Shown: positions 6,263 through 14,297, numbered from the stretch's first letter. The stretch is DNA of 16,941 nt from JAKASX01 sp035534495 (GCA_035534495.1 DATLRW010000096.1:1-16941), one strand, 5' to 3'. Numbers and translations are program-made. The notes: generated by a model from the sequence alone, not told the origin.

Positions 6263-7444
6263 TTGGCTAAACAACGCAGAATCGGAATCCTGACCGGCGG
6301 CGGCGACGTCCCCGGCCTGAACTCGGTCATCAAAGGCGTCGTGGCTGAAACCGAGCCGCTCGGCTACCAGGTCGTCGGCATCCGCCGCGGCTGGATGGGC
6401 CTGACGCATATGCGACCCGGCGACGAGCCGGGCTCGGAATTCCTGATTCCGCTCGATTCGTCCAACACGCGCAGCATCGACAGGACCGGCGGCACCTTTC
6501 TGCATACCTCCCGGACGAATCCGCGCCGCATCCGCCGGAAGACCCTGCCTGGGCACATCGATGCCCAGAGGGCCGCGCAAATGGCCACGGGGGAAGATCT
6601 CTACGATCTCACGCCGGTTGTGCTCGACAATATCCAGGCGCTCGGCCTCGATTATCTGATCGCCATCGGCGGGGACGATACGCTCAGCTACGCCCACGTC
6701 CTCGACGAGAAGGGCGTTGCGGTCGTTGCCGTTCCCAAGACGATGGACAACGACGTTCCGGGAACCGAATACTGCATCGGCTTTTCCACGGCCATCACCC
6801 GCGCCCGCGAGCTCATCAACCGCCAGCGCTCGACGCTCGGCTCGCACGAGCGCATCGGCGTGTTCCGCATTTTCGGCCGCGACGCCGGCTTCACGGCGCT
6901 CTATTCCGCCTACGTCACCTTCAGCCGCTGCGTTCTACCCGAGATCGAATTCGATCTCGAAAGCCTGATCGCCGCGCTGGTCGAGGACAAACGGCGCAAT
7001 TCCAGCCACTACAGTTTCGTGATTGCCTCGGAAGGCGCCATTTGGAAGGACAGCCAGGTGAGCGAGTTCGGCGAGGCCGACGCCTATGGCCATCGCAAGA
7101 AAACCGACATCGGCTTTGCCCTTTCGCAGGAGATTAAGACCCGCACGGGCGAGGAATCGACGACGAGCGACCTGACCTACGATCTGCGCAGCGGCGAGCC
7201 CGATATGCTCGACCAGATGGTTTCGCTGACCTACGCCAGCATGGCCGTCGACCGGATTCGGGAGGGGAAGCGCGGCCTGATGATGGCCGTCAATGGCGGC
7301 CGCTACGCCTGCGTGGGACTTCCCAAGGTCCCGGCGCGCCACGTGGATATCGAGCGCCTCTACGACGTCCAACATTTCCGCCCCAACTATAAGAACAAGC
7401 TGGGCTTGCCGCTGCTGCTCGACGAGGTCGCCGGCCCCGTCTGA
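6263..7444 (+). CDS. pfp: 6-phosphofructokinase, probably pyrophosphate-dependent
   Basis: A 393-residue cytoplasmic enzyme that phosphorylates fructose 6-phosphate to fructose 1,6-bisphosphate. Family landmarks: ILTGGGDVPGLN near the N-terminus (phosphate-donor loop), IGGDDT at about residue 136, and PKTMDND near 162 with the catalytic Asp pair, then GRDAGF and a long substrate-binding C-terminal half. In ATP-dependent enzymes the second site is GGDG and the third PGTIDND; Asp in GGDD and Lys in PKT are the residues known to switch the donor to pyrophosphate. Both are present, so I infer a PPi-type enzyme (EC 2.7.1.90), which would also make the step reversible and usable in gluconeogenesis. 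Length is longer than the 320-residue bacterial ATP enzymes and typical of long PFK groups. Starts at TTG with a strong ribosome-binding site. It is separated from trpC by 84 bases, so it is probably its own unit. Confidence 0.9.
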   Translation: MAKQRRIGILTGGGDVPGLNSVIKGVVAETEPLGYQVVGIRRGWMGLTHMRPGDEPGSEFLIPLDSSNTRSIDRTGGTFLHTSRTNPRRIRRKTLPGHIDAQRAAQMATGEDLYDLTPVVLDNIQALGLDYLIAIGGDDTLSYAHVLDEKGVAVVAVPKTMDNDVPGTEYCIGFSTAITRARELINRQRSTLGSHERIGVFRIFGRDAGFTALYSAYVTFSRCVLPEIEFDLESLIAALVEDKRRNSSHYSFVIASEGAIWKDSQVSEFGEADAYGHRKKTDIGFALSQEIKTRTGEESTTSDLTYDLRSGEPDMLDQMVSLTYASMAVDRIREGKRGLMMAVNGGRYACVGLPKVPARHVDIERLYDVQHFRPNYKNKLGLPLLLDEVAGPV

Positions 7445-7460
7445 AGACCCCGCGGTAAAA

Positions 7461-7490
7461 TTGACTTCCGCCTCGGCGGGCGAATAGCAT
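7461..7490 (+). promoter_or_regulatory. Candidate sigma-70 promoter of the trp cluster
   Basis: TTGACT (7461-7466) is five of six to the -35 consensus; TAGCAT (7485-7490), 18 bases later, is four of six to the -10. It falls in the only gap between the phosphofructokinase gene and trpC and would give a leader of about 30 bases. That is too short for a classical trp leader peptide and attenuator, and I see neither. Confidence 0.35.
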
Positions 7491-7528
7491 AACGGTTTCC
7501 CTGATTCGTGCCCGAGTGATCGAGACAA

Positions 7529-8338
7529 ATGGCTATCGAAACGACGGGAACCATTCTCGATAAAATTGTCGCCGCGCGCCGCGTTACGGTCGAGCACCGC
7601 AAGCGCGTGCTGCCGCTGGTGGCCTTGCGCATGGCCGTCGAGAAGGGCAAACCGTTGCCGGTGCGCGACTTTGCCGCCGCGCTGGGGCGGCCTGGCGTGA
7701 GCGTCATCGCCGAGGTTAAGAAGGCCTCGCCCTCGCGCGGCCTGCTGCGCGCCGACTACGTACCCGATTGGCTCGCGCAGCGGCTTGATCTGTCCGGCGC
7801 GTCCGCCATATCTGTGCTCACCGAGGAGGAATTTTTTCAGGGCGCGCTTGAGCATCTGAGGCTGGTGCGACCTGTCACCTCGGTGCCGCTCCTGCGCAAG
7901 GACTTCGTGTTCGATCCCTGGCAGGTTTGGGAATCGCGAGCCGCCGGCGCCGATTCCTTTCTCCTGATCGCCGCGATTCTCGACGAGGCCTTGCTGGCTG
8001 AGCTGATTTCGCTCGGCCGCACGCTGGGGATGGAGCCGCTCGTCGAGGTCCACACCCGCGCCGAGCTGGATCGCGCGCTCGCCGCCGGCGCCATGATCGT
8101 CGGCGTGAACAATCGCGACCTGCGCGATTTCAGCGTGCGCCTGGAAACCTCGATCGAGTTGATCGAAGCCATCCCCGAGGACCGCATCGCCGTTACTGAA
8201 TCCGGTTTGCGGTCCTCCGTTGAGATCGCCCGGCTGGCCGAGGCCGGGTTCGACGCCTTTCTGGTCGGCGAACAGCTGATGGTCGCCGAAGACCCGGGCG
8301 CCGCGCTGCGCGCTCTTCTCGGCCGTGAGGCGAACTGA
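7529..8338 (+). CDS. trpC: Indole-3-glycerol phosphate synthase
   Basis: A 269-residue TIM-barrel enzyme that closes the indole ring from carboxyphenylamino-deoxyribulose phosphate in tryptophan synthesis. Seen in order: AEVKKASPSRG (Glu62 and Lys64, with the family's phosphate/catalytic loop), LLRKDF with catalytic Lys124, LVEVHT with Glu173, GVNNRDL with Asn194/195, and TESG with Glu224. All residues expected for activity are present, and the length matches stand-alone TrpC (not the TrpC-TrpF fusion of enterobacteria). The ATG at 7529 gives the usual N-terminal extra helix, though its ribosome-binding site is weak (CGAG). First gene of a same-strand aromatic cluster; the end overlaps the ribosome-binding region of trpF. 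Confidence 0.95.
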   Translation: MAIETTGTILDKIVAARRVTVEHRKRVLPLVALRMAVEKGKPLPVRDFAAALGRPGVSVIAEVKKASPSRGLLRADYVPDWLAQRLDLSGASAISVLTEEEFFQGALEHLRLVRPVTSVPLLRKDFVFDPWQVWESRAAGADSFLLIAAILDEALLAELISLGRTLGMEPLVEVHTRAELDRALAAGAMIVGVNNRDLRDFSVRLETSIELIEAIPEDRIAVTESGLRSSVEIARLAEAGFDAFLVGEQLMVAEDPGAALRALLGREAN

Positions 8339-8339
8339 A

Positions 8340-8996
8340 ATGCTGCTGGGCCGTGGCCCTACGCCGCGCGTCAAGATTTGCGGAATTACCCGCTGGGCCG
8401 ATGCGCGGCTCGCCGTCGAAGCCGGCGCCGACGCGCTGGGGTTCAATTTTTACCGGCCGAGCCCGCGCTACATCGAGCCGCGGGCCGCGGCGCGGATCGC
8501 CCGCCGCTTGCACCGGAAGGTGACGAAAGTGGGCGTGTTCGTCAACGAATCGCCCGAAGTCGTGCGCCGGACCGTCGATGCGGTCGGCCTGGACGCCGTT
8601 CAGCTTCATGGGGCGGAGCGCCCTTCGCGCGTCGGCGAGATGGCCGCCTATCGGCCCGTTATCAAGGTGTTTCGCGTGCGGCCCGGGTTTCTCCTTTCGC
8701 GGCTTGCGCGGTATCCCGCCGCAACGGCCTTTTTGCTGGATGGGTATGTTCCCGGCCGGCCCGGCGGCACGGGCCGCCACTTCGATTGGGAGTTGGGACG
8801 GCGAGCCGCTCGTTACGGCCGCGTGATCCTCGCCGGCGGCCTGCGCCCGGACAACGTCGCGGAAGCGATTGCCCGCGCGCGGCCATTTGCGGTCGATGTG
8901 TGTAGCGGGGTCGAATCGCAGCCGGGAAAAAAAGATCCCGCGAAACTTCGCGAATTTATGCGCCAGGTGAAACGCAGCAGGAGGTCCGGGAAATGA
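8340..8996 (+). CDS. trpF: Phosphoribosylanthranilate isomerase
   Basis: A 218-residue TIM-barrel enzyme carrying out the Amadori rearrangement of phosphoribosylanthranilate, the step just before TrpC. Landmarks: VKICGIT with the general-base Cys14, GFNFYRPSPRY, VGVFVN, VQLHG, LLDGY with the general-acid Asp134, GGLRPDNV and DVCSGVES near the phosphate site, all intact. ATG at 8340, one base after the trpC stop, is preferred because GAGG (8327-8330) precedes it at 9 bases; a GTG at 8325 in frame would extend it by five residues. Its stop overlaps the trpB start (ATGA). Confidence 0.95.
   Translation: MLLGRGPTPRVKICGITRWADARLAVEAGADALGFNFYRPSPRYIEPRAAARIARRLHRKVTKVGVFVNESPEVVRRTVDAVGLDAVQLHGAERPSRVGEMAAYRPVIKVFRVRPGFLLSRLARYPAATAFLLDGYVPGRPGGTGRHFDWELGRRAARYGRVILAGGLRPDNVAEAIARARPFAVDVCSGVESQPGKKDPAKLREFMRQVKRSRRSGK
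8979..8984 (+). promoter_or_regulatory. Ribosome-binding site of trpB inside trpF
   Basis: A full AGGAGG 8 bases before the trpB ATG at 8993, the strongest in the cluster. It lies within the last codons of trpF and together with the ATGA overlap suggests high, coupled translation of trpB. Confidence 0.6.
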
Positions 8997-10204
8997 GCGC
9001 CGCTCAGAACGCATGGCCCGATCCCCGCGGCCGCTTTGGCGACTTTGGAGGGCGCTACGTTCCGGAAACCCTCATGGCGCCGATCGAGGAGCTTGAGCGC
9101 GCCTTCGAGGCCGCTCGCACCGATCCCGCATTCGCCCGCCGGCTCGACGATCTGCTCCACAATTTCGCCGGCCGGCCCACGCCGCTTCAATTGGCCGAAC
9201 GGCTCACCGAGCGCCTCAGCGGCCCGCGCATTTACCTGAAGCGCGAAGACCTGCTCCATACCGGCGCCCACAAAATCAACAATTGCCTGGGCCAGGGCCT
9301 GCTCGCCCTTCGCATGGGCAAGCGCCGCCTGGTCGCCGAAACCGGCGCGGGCCAGCACGGCGTTGCCACGGCCACCGTCGCCGCGCGGCTGGGCCTGGAA
9401 TGCACGGTCTACATGGGCACGGAGGATATGGAGCGGCAGCGGCTCAACGTCTTCCGCATGAAGCTGCTCGGTGCGGAGGTGGTCGGCGTCGACGCCGGCA
9501 GCCGCACGCTGAAGGACGCGATCAGCGAGGCGATGCGCGACTGGGTGACGAACGTCCGCACGACCCACTACCTGCTCGGTTCGGCGCTGGGTCCCCATCC
9601 CTATCCGCTGATGGTCCGCGAATTTCACAAGGTGATCGGGCTGGAGGCTCGCCAGCAGATTCTCGCCGCCGAAGGCCGTTTGCCCGATCTTCTGGTGGCC
9701 TGCGTCGGCGGCGGCTCGAACGCCATCGGCCTCTTTTATCCCTTTTTCGACGACGCCAACGTGCGTTTGCTGGGCGTCGAAGCGGGCGGGCGCGGCCACA
9801 GCCTCGGTGAGCACGCCGCGCGCCTCTCGGCCGCCACCGGTTACCTGGGGGCGCGGCCCGGCGTGCTGCACGGGACATTCAGCTACGTGCTGCAGACGCC
9901 CGAGGGCCAGATTGCCACCACGCATTCGATTTCCGCCGGGCTCGATTACGCCGCCGTCGGCCCCGAGCACGCCTGGCTATCGAAAAAGGGGCGCGCCGAA
10001 TACACGGCCGTCGCAGACGAAGCCGCCATCGAGGCCGCGCGCACGCTGGCGCGCATCGAGGGCATCATCCCGGCGCTCGAATCGGCTCATGCGCTGGCCG
10101 AGCTGATTCGCCGCGCGCCCGGAATGAAAAAAGACGAGCTGGTCATTTTGAATCTTTCCGGCCGCGGCGATAAAGACATGGATATTCTGGCGCGCTACCT
10201 CTGA
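8993..10204 (+). CDS. trpB: Tryptophan synthase beta subunit
   Basis: A 403-residue PLP enzyme that condenses indole with serine to tryptophan, receiving indole through a tunnel from TrpA. Seen: the N-terminal GDFGGRYVPETL motif, RPTPL, the PLP-binding HTGAHKINN with Lys94, AETGAGQHG with catalytic Glu116, the phosphate-binding GGGSNA loop, and a C-terminal NLSGRGDKD. This is the TrpB1 type that partners TrpA, as expected from trpA lying 15 bases downstream. Translationally coupled to trpF through an ATGA overlap and preceded by AGGAGG. Confidence 0.97.
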   Translation: MSAAQNAWPDPRGRFGDFGGRYVPETLMAPIEELERAFEAARTDPAFARRLDDLLHNFAGRPTPLQLAERLTERLSGPRIYLKREDLLHTGAHKINNCLGQGLLALRMGKRRLVAETGAGQHGVATATVAARLGLECTVYMGTEDMERQRLNVFRMKLLGAEVVGVDAGSRTLKDAISEAMRDWVTNVRTTHYLLGSALGPHPYPLMVREFHKVIGLEARQQILAAEGRLPDLLVACVGGGSNAIGLFYPFFDDANVRLLGVEAGGRGHSLGEHAARLSAATGYLGARPGVLHGTFSYVLQTPEGQIATTHSISAGLDYAAVGPEHAWLSKKGRAEYTAVADEAAIEAARTLARIEGIIPALESAHALAELIRRAPGMKKDELVILNLSGRGDKDMDILARYL

Positions 10205-10219
10205 ATCCCGGCAAGTGCC

Positions 10220-11068
10220 ATGAGCCACACTCCACAATCCGCGAGGACGCAACCGGAAACCGCCCCTTCCACGCGCATTGGCCGCCGGCTGGCCGAATTG
10301 CGCCGCCGCGAGGAGCTCGGTCTGATCGCCTATTTCACCGCGGGCGATCCGTCGCTCGAAGCGACCGGGGAAATTGTTCTAGCGGCAGCCGAGGCCGGAG
10401 CGGACGTCATCGAACTGGGCGTGCCGTTCAGCGATCCGATCGCCGACGGCCCGGTCATTCAACGCGCCAGCGACCGGGCGCTGCGGGCGGGAACCAGTCT
10501 CGAGGGGATATTCGACCTCGTTGCGCGACTGCGCCGCTCGTCCGACGTTCCGCTGGTTCTCTTTTCCTACTTCAACCCCATTTTGCAGATGGGCCTCGAA
10601 AAGTTCGCCCGTCGCGCCGCCCAGGCGGGCGCCGACGGGGTCCTGGCAACGGATTTGACGCCCGAGGAGGGCGTCGATTACCGCCGGATCATCCGCGCGG
10701 CCGGGCTCGATACGATTTTTCTGGCCGCGCCGACCACGCCGCCCGAGCGGATCGAGCAAATCGCCGCCGTTTCCACCGGCTTCCTCTATCTCATATCGCG
10801 AACCGGCGTCACCGGCCAGCGCGACAGCCTGCCCGGTGATCTCGCCTCTCTCATCGCGCGCGCGCGAAGCGTCACGTCCCTTCCTCTGGCTGTCGGTTTC
10901 GGCCTCTCGCAGCCCGAGCACCTGCGCGCCCTTGTGGGGCAGGTCGAGGCGGCCGTGGTCGGCTCGGCCCTGGTCGCGGAGATCGAACGGGCGCCGTCGC
11001 CCGGCGCCGCCGCGCAAAACGTTGCCGCGCGCATCGCCGCGCTCAAGCGAGGCGCTCGTGAGCGATAA
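10220..11068 (+). CDS. trpA: Tryptophan synthase alpha subunit
   Basis: A 282-residue TIM-barrel lyase that cleaves indole-3-glycerol phosphate to indole and glyceraldehyde 3-phosphate. The signature ELGVPFSDPIADGP carries both catalytic acids (Glu65 and Asp76, equivalent to Glu49 and Asp60 of the enteric enzyme); SRTGVTG and GFGLS phosphate-site loops are present. A hydrophilic 16-residue N-terminal extension precedes the usual start of the domain. ATG at 10220, 15 bases after trpB. Its 3' end overlaps the chorismate mutase gene by 11 bases, so the two are probably translated in a coupled way. Confidence 0.96.
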   Translation: MSHTPQSARTQPETAPSTRIGRRLAELRRREELGLIAYFTAGDPSLEATGEIVLAAAEAGADVIELGVPFSDPIADGPVIQRASDRALRAGTSLEGIFDLVARLRRSSDVPLVLFSYFNPILQMGLEKFARRAAQAGADGVLATDLTPEEGVDYRRIIRAAGLDTIFLAAPTTPPERIEQIAAVSTGFLYLISRTGVTGQRDSLPGDLASLIARARSVTSLPLAVGFGLSQPEHLRALVGQVEAAVVGSALVAEIERAPSPGAAAQNVAARIAALKRGARER

Positions 11069-11399
11069 GCAGCCGGGCGGGCAGGAAGCGATCGATCGCC
11101 TCCGGAAGCAGATCGACGAAATCGATCGCCGCCTGCTCGATCTGCTCAACGCGCGGGCGCGCTGCGTTGCCAATGTCGGGCAAATCAAGAAGGACGCCGG
11201 CGGCATGCCTCTCTATCAGCCCGAACGCGAACGCGAAATCTTCGATGCCGTCGTATCGGCCAATCCCGGGCCGCTCTCGGGCCGCGCCATTCGCCGCCTG
11301 TTCGAGTGCATCCTTGAGGAATCCCGTTCGGTCGAACGCAGCATCATGGAGTCCGCCCCCATCGACCCGCAGGGTTCGGAGAAGGGAAGCGGGCGATGA
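11058..11399 (+). CDS. Chorismate mutase, AroQ type, stand-alone
   Basis: A 113-residue all-helical protein converting chorismate to prephenate, the first step towards tyrosine and phenylalanine. It aligns with the enteric P-protein mutase domain: LRKQIDEID (Arg16), a NARARC helix with further Arg, GQIKK (Lys44), PEREREI, and a last helix LFECILEESRSVE. Where the enteric enzyme has Gln88 an acidic Glu (about residue 93) is seen, as in the yeast enzyme. No prephenate dehydratase or DAHP synthase domain is fused. Start is a GTG at 11058 inside the trpA end, with GCGAGG 5 bases upstream; there is no ATG in a suitable place. It stands between trpA and the prephenate dehydrogenase gene, which fixes its role. 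Confidence 0.88.
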   Translation: MSDKQPGGQEAIDRLRKQIDEIDRRLLDLLNARARCVANVGQIKKDAGGMPLYQPEREREIFDAVVSANPGPLSGRAIRRLFECILEESRSVERSIMESAPIDPQGSEKGSGR

Positions 11400-11434
11400 T
11401 CGCTCAGGCCACGGGCCGGAGCCTGGCCTAACCA

Positions 11435-12298
11435 ATGTCCGCTCCTTTTCATCGCGTTGCCATTCTCGGGGTTGGATTGATCGGCGGCTCGTTTGCTTTG
11501 GCGCTTCGCCGCGCCTTTCCCGACGTGCATGTCGCCGCGTGGGACCGGCGCGAAGTGCTGGACCGGGCCCGCCAGCGCGGCATCATCGATCAAGCCTTCG
11601 AGGATCTGGCGGCCGCCTGCCGCGACCGGGACCTCGTCTATCTGGCCCTGCCGGTCGAAGAATCGATCCGGCGGATGCCGGAAATTGCCGCCGCCACGCC
11701 CGCCGATTCTCTGGTCACCGATTCCGGCAGCACCAAGGTCTTTGTTTGCGACGCGGCCCGGCAGGCGTTTCCCCCGCCGCGCCTCTTTCTCGGCGGCCAC
11801 CCTGTCACGGGGAAGGAACTGGGCGGTTGCGAGCACGCCTCGGCCGATCTTTTTTCCGGCGCCTCCTACGTGCTGATTCAGGACCCCGGTTCGCAGCCCG
11901 CTTCGCAAGATGCGCGCGCGGGACGGCTGGCCGGCGTCATCGAGACGATTGGCGCGCGCCTGGTCTGGCTCGATGCCGCCGAGCACGATCGCCTGATCGC
12001 CTTTCTCTCTCATCTGCCGCAGATCGCCGCCGTCGCACTGGCCGAAACCGTTCTCGAAGGAGCCGGTGAAGCGGCGGGTTCGCTGGCCGGTCCGGGTCTG
12101 CGCGATTCCTTGCGCCTGGCGGGCAGCCCGTACGCGCTCTGGGCGGATATTTGCCGCACCAGTCCCAGCCTGGACGAGGCGATCGGGCGGCTCGTCGGCT
12201 CGCTCGAACACGTGCGCTCCCGCCTGCGATCCGATGATCTGGCGGAAGATTTCCAGCAATCCGCGCGCCTATACAAGATCCTGCGCGGTATGGAGTAG
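11435..12298 (+). CDS. tyrA: Prephenate (or arogenate) dehydrogenase
   Basis: A 287-residue NAD(P)-dependent enzyme that oxidatively decarboxylates prephenate to 4-hydroxyphenylpyruvate. The N-terminal Rossmann fold has GVGLIGGS (residues 12-19), followed by an acidic/basic loop (WDRR) near residue 36-39; then TDSGSTK (95-101), GGHPVTGKE with His122 (the family's catalytic His), and SHLPQ in the helical C-terminal domain. No ACT domain and no fused mutase, so feedback control through those is absent. It lies 35 bases after the chorismate mutase gene, which would supply prephenate directly. Substrate choice between prephenate and arogenate cannot be told here. Confidence 0.92.
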   Translation: MSAPFHRVAILGVGLIGGSFALALRRAFPDVHVAAWDRREVLDRARQRGIIDQAFEDLAAACRDRDLVYLALPVEESIRRMPEIAAATPADSLVTDSGSTKVFVCDAARQAFPPPRLFLGGHPVTGKELGGCEHASADLFSGASYVLIQDPGSQPASQDARAGRLAGVIETIGARLVWLDAAEHDRLIAFLSHLPQIAAVALAETVLEGAGEAAGSLAGPGLRDSLRLAGSPYALWADICRTSPSLDEAIGRLVGSLEHVRSRLRSDDLAEDFQQSARLYKILRGME

Positions 12299-12344
12299 AC
12301 TCGAACTGGCGCATTTTTATTTACGCCATCCTGGGGAGTGAACA

Positions 12345-13721
12345 GTGAACAAATGCGTTTCCGGTGCTGACGAAGCGATTCGGGATCTCAAGGACGGAGC
12401 CACGATTCTGATGGGAGGCTTCGGTCTCTGCGGGATTCCCGAAAATCTGGTTGCCGCCGTCCGTCGCAAGGGAGTGAGGAATCTGACGGTCGCCTCGAAC
12501 AACGCGGGCGTGGACGATTACGGCATCGGATTGCTGCTGGAAACCAGGCAGGTCAGGAAGATGATTGCCAGCTACGTCGGCGCCAATAAGAGGTTCGGGC
12601 AGCTGGCGATGAGCGGCGAAATCGAAGTCGAATTGAATCCGCAGGGCACCCTCGCCGAGCGCATTCGCGCCGGAGGCGCCGGCATTGCCGCCTTTTACAC
12701 TCCGACGGGCTGCGGGACCGCGGCTGCCGAGGGTTTCGAGGTGCGCCGCTTCGGCGACCGGGATTATCTGCTCGTGCCGGCGCTGCGCGGCGATTTTGCC
12801 TTTATCAAGGCTTGGAAGGGAGACCGTTGGGGAAATCTGGTCTTCCGGAAAACGACGAGGAATTTCAACCCGGTGATGGCTACGGCGGCCGACCACGTCA
12901 TTGCCGAAGTCGAGCACCTGGTCGATGTGGGCGAGATCGAACCGGACAGCGTCCATGTTCCCGGCATCTATGTCGACGCGGTTTTCCAGGGCGCGGGATA
13001 CGAGAAGCGCATCGAGCGCCTGACCGTGCAGAGCGATGGCCCGAGCGCCACGGCGCCCGCCGGCGGGGCTGACAAGCGCGCCATCATCGCCCGCCGCGCC
13101 GCCCGCGAGCTGCGGGACGGCGACTACGTTAATCTCGGTATCGGCTTGCCAACGCTCGTCCCCAATTTCCTCACGCCCGGCGTTGAAATCGTGATCCAAT
13201 CGGAAAACGGCATGCTCGGCGTGGGGCCTTACCCGCCGGCCGGCCAGGCCGATCCCGACCTGATCAATGCCGGCAAGGAGACGGTCACCGAACTGCCCGG
13301 CAGTTCCTATTTCTCGAGCGCCGAATCCTTCGCCATGGTGCGCGGCGGCCACATTGACGCCACGATTCTCGGCGCCTTTCAGGTCGACGCGAGCGGCAAC
13401 CTGGCCAACTGGGCGATTCCGGGCAAGGTGCTCAAAGGCATGGGCGGGGCGATGGACCTGGTGGGCGGGGCGCGCCGCGTCATCGTGGCCATGGAGCATG
13501 CGACCCGCGACGGCCAGCCCAAGATTCTCAACCGTTGCACGCTGCCCCTGACTGGCGTTGGCGTCGTCAATCTGATCATTACCGAACTGGCTGTCATCGA
13601 GGTGACGCGCGAAGGCCTGCTGCTGCGCGAAATCGCCCCGGGCCTTTCCCCCGCCGACGTGCAGCGCTCCACCGAGTCAAAGCTGGCCGTTGCGCCCGAT
13701 CTCAAAGTGATGGATGGCTGA
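12345..13721 (+). CDS. Succinyl-CoA:3-ketoacid CoA-transferase, fused alpha-beta chain
   Basis: A 458-residue protein joining both subunits of a class I CoA transferase. Residues 1-226 are the A half (GGFGLCGIPE near 24-33, SNNAG near 51, AFYTPTGCGT near 116); a Ser/Ala/Gly linker at about 227-243 leads into the B half, which opens with the normal B-subunit start (RAARELRDGDYVNLGIGLPTLV) and carries the catalytic glutamate Glu287 in SENGMLG. This is the SCOT/ScoAB family that moves CoA from succinyl-CoA to acetoacetate or related acids, feeding ketone bodies into acetyl-CoA. Most bacteria use two genes (scoA, scoB), while mitochondria have the one-chain form. GTG start at 12345 with GGGGAG (12333-12338) 6 bases upstream. 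An A+T-rich 46-base gap after tyrA could hold a weak promoter. Substrate is inferred from family only. Confidence 0.9.
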   Translation: MNKCVSGADEAIRDLKDGATILMGGFGLCGIPENLVAAVRRKGVRNLTVASNNAGVDDYGIGLLLETRQVRKMIASYVGANKRFGQLAMSGEIEVELNPQGTLAERIRAGGAGIAAFYTPTGCGTAAAEGFEVRRFGDRDYLLVPALRGDFAFIKAWKGDRWGNLVFRKTTRNFNPVMATAADHVIAEVEHLVDVGEIEPDSVHVPGIYVDAVFQGAGYEKRIERLTVQSDGPSATAPAGGADKRAIIARRAARELRDGDYVNLGIGLPTLVPNFLTPGVEIVIQSENGMLGVGPYPPAGQADPDLINAGKETVTELPGSSYFSSAESFAMVRGGHIDATILGAFQVDASGNLANWAIPGKVLKGMGGAMDLVGGARRVIVAMEHATRDGQPKILNRCTLPLTGVGVVNLIITELAVIEVTREGLLLREIAPGLSPADVQRSTESKLAVAPDLKVMDG

Positions 13722-13724
13722 TCC

Positions 13725-14297
13725 ATGGCCGAAGCCGCCCGCGTCTCGCAACTGCGCGATCTGTTGTCGGTTCCCAACCAGCTCACGTTTCTGCGCCTGA
13801 CTTTTCTGCCGTTCCTGATTATCTCGATCGAATACCGGCGCTACGATTGGGCGCTCGGCGTGCTGGTCGCGGCGGCCGTCAGCGACGCGCTGGACGGGAT
13901 CCTCGCGCGCCGCTTGCGTCAGAAAACAGCCATCGGCGCCTACCTCGATCCCATCGCCGATAAACTTCTGCTTTCGTCGTCTTTCTTCATGCTGGCCGTG
14001 GAACACAAAATCCGCTGGTGGCTGGCCATCATTGTTCTCGGCCGCGACGTGCTGATGCTGACCAGCGCCGCCGTCATCCTGCTCGCCGTCGGCTACTCCG
14101 CGTTTCCGCCCAGCATCTGGGGGAAATTGACCACCGCCTTCCAGATTTTGATGGTTTTTGTCGTGGTTGTTTTGGCGCTGGTCCAAAATCCGCTCCTGCG
14201 GCTGGCTCGCCACGCCTGCATCGGGGTCGTCGCCGCTCTCACCGTTTTCTCCGGGCTGCACTACAGCCTGACCGTCGCCCGGCGGCTCAGCCAGTAA
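13725..14297 (+). CDS. CDP-alcohol phosphatidyltransferase, PgsA-like
   Basis: A 190-residue membrane enzyme. Residues 54-79 contain the complete family motif D-x2-D-G-x2-A-R-x8-G-x3-D-x3-D (Asp54, Asp57, Gly58, Ala61, Arg62, Gly71, Asp75, Asp79), which binds two metals and the CDP-diacylglycerol. About five hydrophobic helices follow the usual plan. Phosphatidylglycerophosphate synthase is the likeliest activity given the size and the N-terminal VPNQLTFLRL stretch, close to the VPNxLTxxR of PgsA, but other head groups cannot be excluded. It begins only 3 bases after the CoA-transferase stop, so the two are probably cotranscribed, though no functional link is apparent; the ribosome-binding site is weak. 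Ends 15 bases from the converging rhomboid gene. Confidence 0.88.
   Translation: MAEAARVSQLRDLLSVPNQLTFLRLTFLPFLIISIEYRRYDWALGVLVAAAVSDALDGILARRLRQKTAIGAYLDPIADKLLLSSSFFMLAVEHKIRWWLAIIVLGRDVLMLTSAAVILLAVGYSAFPPSIWGKLTTAFQILMVFVVVVLALVQNPLLRLARHACIGVVAALTVFSGLHYSLTVARRLSQ

Noticed and set aside
5107..6270. Long plus-strand open frame (387 codons) opposite the beta-lactamase-like gene
   Set aside because: Low-complexity Arg/Gly/Gln-rich product with no domain; it is the antisense image of a well-supported gene in GC-rich DNA.
5138..6847. Minus-strand open frame of 569 codons spanning two genes
   Set aside because: It runs across the start of the beta-lactamase-like gene and antisense through pfp, with no recognisable domain and Arg/Asp-rich composition.
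7445..7528. trp leader peptide and attenuator before trpC
   Set aside because: The gap is only 84 bases, with no Trp-codon-rich short frame and no terminator hairpin with a T-run.
6935..8446. Minus-strand open frame of 503 codons
   Set aside because: It lies antisense to pfp, trpC and trpF, all of which have intact catalytic motifs on the plus strand.
8813..9970. Minus-strand open frame of 385 codons
   Set aside because: Antisense shadow of trpB; composition typical of reversed GC-rich coding sequence.
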